Source: DATJGF01 sp035495315 (GTDB lineage Bacteria; Verrucomicrobiota; Verrucomicrobiia; Limisphaerales; UBA8199). Taken from it: DNA of 16,162 bases. The stretch is taken from the NCBI GenBank assembly GCA_035495315.1, contig DATJGF010000230.1:1-16162 (forward strand), written 5' to 3'. Each line of letters begins with the position of its first letter. The first letter of the stretch is position 1. This document shows, in pieces, positions 6,950-12,293 of this stretch. The notes beneath the pieces are model-generated. The model was not told where the DNA came from. It made no database searches and saw nothing but the letters and a program-made list of their open reading frames with translations. A program made the position numbers and the translations under genes.

Positions 6950-8605
6950 TCAGTTGTCGGGTAACAAAACGACGTAAGTCGGTAGACCAATCACATCAAA
7001 TTGGTTGAGAACGTATTTTGCCGGGGGATCGTTCGGTTTTTCGGCGTTGTAGCGAACGACGACAAATTTCTCGAGCTGCTGTTTGACGTCCGAAGTGGGA
7101 AATACGGTGGAGTCCATAGCGACACAGTTCTTGCACCAACTGGCACCGAAATCAATGAACACGGGCAGGTGCTGAGCGCGCGCCTCCTCAAGGGCTTTGG
7201 CGAGGGCGACATCCGATTCAGTCGATTGAGTGCCAGCTTGGCTGGAAGTGGTCGCGCGCACGAGGAGCCCTTCGTCGTTTTGTAAAATTCCCAGCGCCAG
7301 GTGGCCATAATAGCCAGCAAACAGCAGGATCAGGACGCCAAATGAATATTTTACCCACTTCATCCATTTTCCCGGCTTGGGAAGAAAGCTCAAACCTGCA
7401 CCGGCAAAAGGCCACGGCAACGCCATGCCCACGCCAAGGAGAAAAGGCAATAGCAACCCTAGCATTGCGCCCTTGCCATACAGATGCGCCGCGAGAAGCA
7501 AAACGGAAATGACCACCGGCGCGACACATGCGCCAGCCAGCAGGGCCGCCATTACACCCATGCTCAATGCGAGGACGTACGGGCCTTTGGCGGAAGAGCG
7601 CGCGCCACCCATTCCGCTTTGGAACCTTGAGAAATCCACGGTAATGACGTCGAACATCGCGAGAGACATCACTAGAAAGACCACCGCGATACCCACATTG
7701 AACCAAATGGAAGAATTCAACGCACCGAACTTTGACCCGGTCAGCACAACGATTAGTCCTAAAACGCCGTAAACCAACGCCATCCCGGCGCCGTAAATAC
7801 CCCCCAGCGCGAAACCGCGCCGGCGAGAACTCGCGCGCGCGCCTGCCCCGATAATCGCGAGGTTAATCGGAATCAGCGGAAGCACACACGGTGTCAGATT
7901 CAGACCAAGGCCGCCGGCGACAATAAGCAGAAGGGAAACGAAAGGACCAAGCTGATTGAACTTGGTGATGGCATCGGGGCTCGTCGCCTGGCCATGGCGC
8001 GCACCTTCAAGAAAAGCCACGAAGGCCTTCTTGGGAACATAACCGCTCTGGCGCGCAGCGACTTTAAAGCCAGTCGTGTTGATAACCGCCTTAGCTTCGG
8101 CGAGCGACGGTGTAGCACTTTCGGTCGCTGGATTATCACTGGCTTTTGGAACAAAACCGGCAGAAGTCATCGAGAAAGCACGGCGTTCGGGGAAATAGCA
8201 TGCAGAATTGCTGCAACCCTGCATCTTGACGATTAGCGTGCGCGGGAGAGCTGAATTGAACTCCAATGCAGCGGAGAATGCATGATCATAAACCTTTTTG
8301 TCCTGGCCACTGACCTCATCATGGTGCAAGACCGGATCAGGAATTGATACCGGCTTTAAGAACTGGCCATCTTCAGTCTGGAAGGAAAGGCGTTCGGCGT
8401 AGAGCACATGTTCGGGTGGTATACCGAAAAAAAAGGTCACCCGAGGAGCGCCATTGGATGAGGCCAGCGAAGCGCTGACGATGAAAGGGCTGGAAGGAGT
8501 GTCCGCATAAGCCTCGACCAGAAGCAAAAGAGCAGCGAGCAGAACTGCGCCCACAAGTGGCCTCATCCTGCATCCCACACTCCGCACTCGACACTCGTTA
8601 AGCAT
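6950..8605 (-). CDS. dsbD: Thiol:disulfide interchange protein DsbD, thioredoxin domain shortened at the C-terminus
   Basis: The 551-residue protein has all three DsbD modules. A signal (hydrophobic about 17-33) leads to a periplasmic alpha domain with C131/C136 in CSNSAC. The membrane domain has about eight hydrophobic helices, with C240 in TPCVLPLIP and C360 in GACVAP. The C-terminal thioredoxin domain has WCKNC (C491/C494) and the cis-Pro loop GLPT (P542). DsbD carries electrons from cytoplasmic thioredoxin to periplasmic thiol proteins. The protein ends nine residues after the cis-Pro, so the usual final strand and helix (about 25-30 residues) are missing. Frames beyond the stop do not supply them. 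The ATG at 8605 is 4 bases after the DUF4266 stop. An internal ATG at 8566 (residue 14) also gives a good signal peptide, and a 7-base tandem repeat lies between the two starts. Confidence 0.9.
   Translation of the reverse strand: MLNECRVRSVGCRMRPLVGAVLLAALLLLVEAYADTPSSPFIVSASLASSNGAPRVTFFFGIPPEHVLYAERLSFQTEDGQFLKPVSIPDPVLHHDEVSGQDKKVYDHAFSAALEFNSALPRTLIVKMQGCSNSACYFPERRAFSMTSAGFVPKASDNPATESATPSLAEAKAVINTTGFKVAARQSGYVPKKAFVAFLEGARHGQATSPDAITKFNQLGPFVSLLLIVAGGLGLNLTPCVLPLIPINLAIIGAGARASSRRRGFALGGIYGAGMALVYGVLGLIVVLTGSKFGALNSSIWFNVGIAVVFLVMSLAMFDVITVDFSRFQSGMGGARSSAKGPYVLALSMGVMAALLAGACVAPVVISVLLLAAHLYGKGAMLGLLLPFLLGVGMALPWPFAGAGLSFLPKPGKWMKWVKYSFGVLILLFAGYYGHLALGILQNDEGLLVRATTSSQAGTQSTESDVALAKALEEARAQHLPVFIDFGASWCKNCVAMDSTVFPTSDVKQQLEKFVVVRYNAEKPNDPPAKYVLNQFDVIGLPTYVVLLPDN
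8563..8597. repeat. Degenerate 7-base tandem repeat, five units, at the dsbD start
   Basis: Plus-strand units are TCATCCT, GCATCCC, ACACTCC, GCACTCG and ACACTCG (8563, 8570, 8577, 8584, 8591). On the coding strand they read as drifting copies of CGAGTGT/GGATGCA. They encode residues 3-14 of the longer DsbD frame and include the alternative ATG at 8566. Similar GAGTGCGGAATGC-like heptad tracts are, from memory, common between genes in some Verrucomicrobiota. Confidence 0.6.
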
Positions 8606-8609
8606 TGTT

Positions 8610-8831
8610 TCAATTACAGCCGCAGCCGCCCCCGCCTACCCCCTGTCCACCCGTGGCGGCTTCGCGCGAAAAGAAAATGTGATCATTTAGCGCCGCGCCA
8701 AGCGGGTCGCGATCCGCGCGCATGCTGATATCCGCCAGCGTGCCGCGCTGCCAGGGTTTGACATTCTGACAACCCGTCGCGAGGAGCACGGCTGCGAAGC
8801 TGATGAATGCAAAGTTGATGCGAGACTTCAT
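8610..8831 (-). CDS. Small DUF4266-family lipoprotein
   Basis: The 73-residue protein has a lipoprotein signal with lipobox LATGC (C21 would be lipidated). The conserved DUF4266 body follows: WQRGTLAD at 27-34, DPL at 42-44, HIFFSRE at 51-57, and a Gly-rich tail ending Cys-Gly-Cys-Asn (C70, C72). DUF4266 has no established function. Its neighbours here, a DUF3570 protein, ApbE, TlpA and DsbD, suggest a periplasmic or outer-membrane redox role, with the CGC tail a possible thiol or metal site. It starts 3 bases after the tlpA stop and ends 4 bases before the dsbD ATG, so the three are surely co-transcribed. Family recognition is confident; any function is inference. Confidence 0.88.
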   Translation of the reverse strand: MKSRINFAFISFAAVLLATGCQNVKPWQRGTLADISMRADRDPLGAALNDHIFFSREAATGGQGVGGGGCGCN

Positions 8832-8834
8832 AAG

Positions 8835-9311
8835 CTATTTCAACATGCTTTGAATCTCTTCGTCGTATTTCTTTTTCGTTTCCGTGCCCCGGAAACCATT
8901 GTGCATAAAACGAACCTTGCCTTCACGATCGATCAGAAAAGAGCTGGGCATAGTCGCCACTCCGGTCAGTTCAACCAGCTTTTGCTGCGCGTCGCGCAAT
9001 ATGGCGAAAGTTACCGCGTTTTTCTTCAGGAATTCATCCATGTCCGCGCGGTTTTCATCCACATTCACCGCAATAATAATCAACCCCTCTTTGGCGTAGC
9101 GCTGGTGCAAGTCTTCCATCACTGGAAATGACTGTTTGCACGGCTCACACCAGGAAGCCCAGAAGTCGACCATGATCACCTTGGCTTTGGCGGTTTCGGG
9201 CAATTTCCCTTCGAGTTTGAAGCTAGTGAGATCAGGAAAGGTTTCACCAGTTTTCACACCGGCAAAAGCGTTGGCAGCCAGAATGACAATGCTGGCGAGC
9301 AAGCCAGGCAT
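8835..9311 (-). CDS. TlpA/ResA-like periplasmic thioredoxin
   Basis: From the ATG at 9311 the protein has 158 residues. It has a short signal (MPGLLASIVILAANAFAG, 1-18) and one thioredoxin fold with VDFWASWCEPC at 48-58 (active-site C55/C58). IIIAVNVDEN at 78-87 and the cis-Pro loop TMPSSFLID at 120-128 (P122) complete it. The TlpA/ResA family reduces disulfides outside the cytoplasm, for instance for cytochrome c maturation, using electrons from DsbD/CcdA; here dsbD lies two genes downstream. The open frame runs back to 9812, but residues before the signal peptide are translated repeat sequence overlapping the end of apbE, so the shorter start is preferred. There is no clear Shine-Dalgarno. 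A hairpin lies 27 bases upstream of the ATG. Confidence 0.85.
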   Translation of the reverse strand: MPGLLASIVILAANAFAGVKTGETFPDLTSFKLEGKLPETAKAKVIMVDFWASWCEPCKQSFPVMEDLHQRYAKEGLIIIAVNVDENRADMDEFLKKNAVTFAILRDAQQKLVELTGVATMPSSFLIDREGKVRFMHNGFRGTETKKKYDEEIQSMLK

Positions 9312-9337
9312 CGGAACCAAATGGAGAACCCGAGGTA

Positions 9338-9353
9338 AACTGTTGAAACAGTT
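9338..9353 (-). repeat. REP-like hairpin with TTCA loop upstream of tlpA
   Basis: On the minus strand AACTGT-TTCA-ACAGTT forms a perfect 6-base stem with a TTCA loop. The same size and loop occur in the hairpin at 9690-9705 on the other strand, suggesting one repeat family. Confidence 0.55.
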
Positions 9354-9646
9354 CTGGACCGCCCAGCACGCACGTCCCATCCAACTAAAGCCGGATCCAT
9401 GCAGACTTGAACAGAAGGAAACGAAGAGCCCGGAAGGAACGTCATTGCTTCGGATTTTGCCGTTGGAGCTCACCATAAAGTGAGCGTCTAATGATCCGCC
9501 AACGAACTGAGAATGCGGTAGCTGTGCCTTCATTTCCGTCGTTGGCTTCTGTGAAACTGCATGGCTTGGGCAGAAGTTGGATGTTAATGAAAGCGTTAGG
9601 CCTGGTGGGATGAGCAGTCGGCGGGAATCTCGCACACTCTCATTAA

Positions 9647-9705
9647 CACCCCGCTTTAGCGGGGTGATCGCTGGTGCTGGAACGCCGCGAACCGCTTCAG
9701 CGGTT
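9647..9705 (+). repeat. Pair of REP-like hairpins after apbE
   Basis: Hairpin one is CACCCCGC-TTTA-GCGGGGTG at 9647-9666 (8-base stem). Hairpin two is AACCGC-TTCA-GCGGTT at 9690-9705 (6-base stem). They share the core CCGC-TTYA-GCGG and lie 23 bases apart, like the paired units of bacterial REP/BIME elements. The second ends 18 bases past the apbE stop in the direction of transcription, so the pair may also stabilise or end that transcript. Confidence 0.65.
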
Positions 9706-9723
9706 TCCAGGCACGGCCTATTT

Positions 9724-10722
9724 TCACGACGTTGTGTATGCATAAAAACCTTTCGATTGGTAACGGTTGGATTCGGTGTTGATGCAACCTTCGACTCCCG
9801 GGCAAAGCGCAATCAAGTCGGCCCCCTCTTTGGGCCCGAGCACACAGACCGCGGTCGAAACAATGCCGGCATAAGTGCAGTGGGGTGCGATGATGGAAGC
9901 TGATAGGACACCATTGTTCACCGGGTATCCGGTGCGGGGGTCGAGGATATGGCCATAGCGCCGGCCATTATGCACGAAATGGCGCAGGTAATCTCCGGAG
10001 GTCGCGACTGCGTGATTCATCACCGCCACCCCAATCCAGACGTGTCCTGGGTTTTTCGGATCCTCCAATCCGATATGCCAGGTGCCTTTTTCAGGAGATT
10101 GACCATGCACGCGTACGTCCGCGCCGAAATCAACCAGCACGTCCGGAATGCCTCGTTGCAGCGCCAGCATGAGCACGCGATCGACTGCGTATTCCTTCCC
10201 GATTCCCCCCAGATCGATACACATCCCCTTTTGCGGTAGGAAAATTCCTCCCGGGCGCCGCTGAATTTTGCGCCAGCCGACCAGGTCCAGAGCGCGCTTG
10301 ATGGTGTCATCATCCGGTACGATTGGCGGTTTCGCCTTCCAATTCCACAGCCGGATCAATGGAAGCGAGGTCGGGTCGAAGACGCCGCGCGTGAAGAAGA
10401 TCATTTCCTGGCACAGATTAAACAGTGCGTCGGTGTCCGGATCGACGTCGACCCAATGCAAACCAGCGGCGGCGTTTATCTGGCCAATCAGGCTGTCTTC
10501 AATGAAGCGTGAATAGCGCGCCTCAAACCAGGAAATCCATTGAATCACTTCTTCCTGAAAGTCTCGCGCCAGGCTGGAATTGGCCGTCGAAAAATTCACG
10601 CGGCAAAGCGTGTTCATGGCCTGGAAGGTGAGTTGGTACCAGGTGCTTTTGACCCTCGTCTGCGCCGAGCGCTTTACGCGCTCGTAAACGGTCCTGGTGG
10701 AGTCTGGCGAGGTCAGAACCAT
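9724..10722 (-). CDS. apbE: FAD:protein FMN transferase ApbE
   Basis: The 332-residue protein follows the ApbE order: AMNT at 35-38, YSRF at 70-73, GVFDPT at 113-118, DLGGIGKEYAVD at 170-181, ATSGDYLR at 240-247 and GHILDPRTGYP at 257-267. The final helix motif is YAGIVST at 284-290. ApbE moves FMN from FAD onto a Ser/Thr of exported proteins, usually at a D-x-x-S/T-G-A-T/S motif. No lipoprotein signal is visible, whereas many ApbE proteins carry one; the N-terminus is charged, so export is unclear. In the last motif the usual Asp of A-D-x-x-S/T-T, a Mg ligand in studied members, is Gly286 by eye alignment; T290 is kept. The ATG overlaps the DUF3570 gene by 10 bases (ATGGTTCTGA), a strong coupling sign, making that protein or its partners likely targets. 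Confidence 0.9.
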   Translation of the reverse strand: MVLTSPDSTRTVYERVKRSAQTRVKSTWYQLTFQAMNTLCRVNFSTANSSLARDFQEEVIQWISWFEARYSRFIEDSLIGQINAAAGLHWVDVDPDTDALFNLCQEMIFFTRGVFDPTSLPLIRLWNWKAKPPIVPDDDTIKRALDLVGWRKIQRRPGGIFLPQKGMCIDLGGIGKEYAVDRVLMLALQRGIPDVLVDFGADVRVHGQSPEKGTWHIGLEDPKNPGHVWIGVAVMNHAVATSGDYLRHFVHNGRRYGHILDPRTGYPVNNGVLSASIIAPHCTYAGIVSTAVCVLGPKEGADLIALCPGVEGCINTESNRYQSKGFYAYTTS

Positions 10723-11912
10723 ATGCTTGCCCCGATGGTGACGACGTTAGCCTTGGGATAGGCACTCGAAGAGGTCACATTGTCGAGCCCATACATAGCG
10801 TAGCGCATGTAACTGGCATTTACCGAGAACCACTCCGTGATTTTCGCACTGAGATCGACCCCGACCGAGAAAGTCTCCATCTTCGACAGGCGATAATCGG
10901 CAGAATAATACGTAGGAATTGGTGTTGGGTCAAATGGGTTGGAGGGGTCGCCGGGGAATTGGGTGCCGTAAAAGCTCGCAGCGGTCTGCCGGTAGTACCG
11001 GAAGAACGGCGAGAGCAGCACGCGATTGATAATTTTCTGATGCCAACTCAAATTGATCGTATGAGCCGAAATGTCATAGGTATCGTACGAATAGCGATAG
11101 GCCCCTTCGATGCTCCCATGCAACGGCGTTATGAACTGCGTCAGCGACACGAAACCCAAGTAGCTCTGCCGAAAATTGGGGCGCTTTTCCGGAAACAGGA
11201 TCGGCTTGTTCAGATCGAATTGCGGATAATCCTGAAAGAGCACCCCCCGGTAGGGATCATTGAGGTAACCGTGACTGTTCCTGAACGTGAAATTGGCGGT
11301 CAGCACGGTTTTGGGACTGAGCAGTTGGTTAATACCGATCAGTATATGGTCGGTGTCCTTCGGTTGCTCCTGGGTCAGGTAAGTACCCGAGATAACCGTG
11401 TCCCAATCGTGCGCCCAGCCTAAATTCAAAGTGGTATTCTTTTGGTTCAGATCGAGCGAGTAATTCAGCGCCGTCCCATATGAGGTATAATCATGTTCGG
11501 TGCTGTAGGAGAATTGCGGCGTGATGTGATGTGGGCCGAAAGTCAATTCGCCACTCAACGAACCCGCCCACCGGGTATCCTGCATATGCGCCGTCGGAAC
11601 CGTCGTCTCCAACGGAGTTGGCGGCGGAGTCGGCGGATTCAGGGTTTTGATTTCCGAGGCTGGCGGGGCGCCGATGGGTGTCGCCCCGGCAATCGCGTCG
11701 TATACCGCATCACCTCGCAAAGTCAGCCACGAGGTGATCTTTTTTTCGAATAACCAGGTGTGCGTGTCCACCCCAATACGCCCGTTATCTTCCTGGTAAT
11801 TTTCAAACCGATAATCGACGTGATCTGCCGCCGAGACGCGGTTAAGCCGAACCAGGTAAAGTGTGATCGCGAGCCCTAACCCACCGAGTCGTTTAGTAGC
11901 TCCCCCTTTCAA
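10713..11912 (-). CDS. DUF3570 predicted outer-membrane beta-barrel with a flavinylation-like motif
   Basis: From the TTG at 11912 the protein has 399 residues, about usual for DUF3570. It has a signal-like start (hydrophobic 9-23, cleavage near VSAA-D). Many alternating strands follow, such as HITPQFSYSTE and NTTLNLGWAHD, and the C-terminus ends SIWF, a terminal aromatic typical of outer-membrane barrels. At 72-78 is DAIAGAT followed by P, resembling the ApbE target D-x-x-S/T-G-A-T/S except that Ala replaces the Ser/Thr. A Pro-rich loop follows at 93-100. DUF3570 is uncharacterised. The open frame reaches 12242, but its first 110 residues translate hairpin repeats and are unlike a signal peptide, so they are left out; no ATG or GTG exists near the signal. 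The 10-base overlap with apbE links the two. Confidence 0.8.
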   Translation of the reverse strand: MKGGATKRLGGLGLAITLYLVRLNRVSAADHVDYRFENYQEDNGRIGVDTHTWLFEKKITSWLTLRGDAVYDAIAGATPIGAPPASEIKTLNPPTPPPTPLETTVPTAHMQDTRWAGSLSGELTFGPHHITPQFSYSTEHDYTSYGTALNYSLDLNQKNTTLNLGWAHDWDTVISGTYLTQEQPKDTDHILIGINQLLSPKTVLTANFTFRNSHGYLNDPYRGVLFQDYPQFDLNKPILFPEKRPNFRQSYLGFVSLTQFITPLHGSIEGAYRYSYDTYDISAHTINLSWHQKIINRVLLSPFFRYYRQTAASFYGTQFPGDPSNPFDPTPIPTYYSADYRLSKMETFSVGVDLSAKITEWFSVNASYMRYAMYGLDNVTSSSAYPKANVVTIGASIWF

Positions 11913-11930
11913 TTTATAGTAGTCGACGTA

Positions 11931-11990
11931 AGGAGACTCAGCCCCCGGGACCCCTGCATTACGAAATGCACAAACGCAGCTTAGCGTTTG
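11931..11990 (-). repeat. Three-hairpin structured element just upstream of the DUF3570 start
   Basis: In transcript order (right to left), CAAACGC/GCGTTTG at 11990-11971 (6-base loop) is followed at once by TGCATT/AATGCA at 11970-11955 (4-base loop). An imperfect GGGGTC...GTCTCC stem at about 11954-11931 comes next. The arrangement ends 18 bases before the TTG codon. It may be a leader RNA or a mobile-type repeat; no known riboswitch class was recognised. Confidence 0.5.
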
Positions 11991-12033
11991 CCCGGTCCTC
12001 CTCTGGAGGGAACGGGCGAAGAGAGAATTCGCC
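11990..12033. repeat. GC-rich hairpins with CCTCC/GGAGG core
   Basis: GCCCG (11990-11994) pairs with CGGGC (12013-12017), and CCTCC (11997-12001) with GGAGG (12005-12009) around a TCT loop, with a small internal bulge. An overlapping alternative, GGCGAA (12015-12020) with TTCGCC (12028-12033), would compete. The first could help end the Ig-gene transcript but lacks a T-run. Confidence 0.5.
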
Positions 12034-12086
12034 GAAAGCAAGACCGTTCGCGCTTTGAACCCATGACCCGCGGACGCGCTTGGCGT

Positions 12087-12136
12087 CTTTTCCTTCTCCT
12101 CCACCGAGGGAGAGGGCTGGGGAGAGGAGGCCTTTT
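12087..12136. repeat. CTCTCCCT-type imperfect palindromic intergenic repeat
   Basis: On the minus strand this reads as CCTCTCCCC, a spacer, CTCTCCCTC, then GGTGGAGGAGAAGG, flanked by AAAAGG/CCTTTT-like ends. It belongs, by recollection, to the widespread class of 'CCCTCTCC...GGAGAGGG' extragenic palindromes. It creates the spurious SSPQPSPSVEEKEK translation in the longer DUF3570 frame. Confidence 0.5.
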
Positions 12137-12293
12137 CACACTGCGGTTCATGAGGAGGAGGGTTAGACAAGTACGAGTTCCGTCCACTCCTGCTCTCGTC
12201 GGTGCATCGTTCCGAGCGATTCCGCGTGTTAAACCGGTTCACGTTGATGGTGGTTTCTTTTCGCAGAGTACTAACCGAGGAGTTCCTTGAAGA

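Larger units (their letters stand above)
9312..9723. other. 412-base repeat-rich gap between apbE and tlpA
   Basis: No gene is recognised. It holds hairpins at 9338-9353, 9468-9485 (GCTCAC/GTGAGC, 6-base loop), 9647-9666 and 9690-9705. There is also an 8-base inverted repeat GTTAATGA (9583-9590) / TCATTAAC (9640-9647) directly abutting the first hairpin of the last pair. A purine-rich tract with repeated GGAA/GAAG words lies at about 9408-9440. The tlpA-DUF4266-dsbD genes may have their own promoter here, though none is clear. Confidence 0.6.
11913..12293. other. 381-base structured gap between the Ig-domain and DUF3570 genes
   Basis: An open frame crosses this gap but its translation looks like repeat sequence (PQPSPS, RRTGQ, VPGAESPYVDYY). 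It holds at least five hairpins (11931-12033) and a CTCTCCCT-type palindromic repeat (12087-12136). About 12140-12293 shows nothing recognisable, and no clear promoter or T-tailed terminator was found. Confidence 0.6.

Noticed and set aside
8563..8597. CRISPR-type array
   Set aside because: Units are 7 bases, degenerate and contiguous with no spacers.
9312..9812. N-terminal extension of the TlpA-like protein (frame open from 9812)
   Set aside because: It overlaps the end of apbE and translates hairpin repeats; a good signal peptide begins at the ATG at 9311.
11913..12060. Known riboswitch (cyclic-di-GMP or TPP type) suggested by GGGCAAAC and GGGGGCTGAG words
   Set aside because: The remaining conserved core elements of those classes are missing, so only an unnamed structured element is reported.
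11913..12242. 110-residue extension of the DUF3570 protein with an ATG at 12242
   Set aside because: It translates palindromic repeats and would bury the signal-like segment in the middle of the protein.
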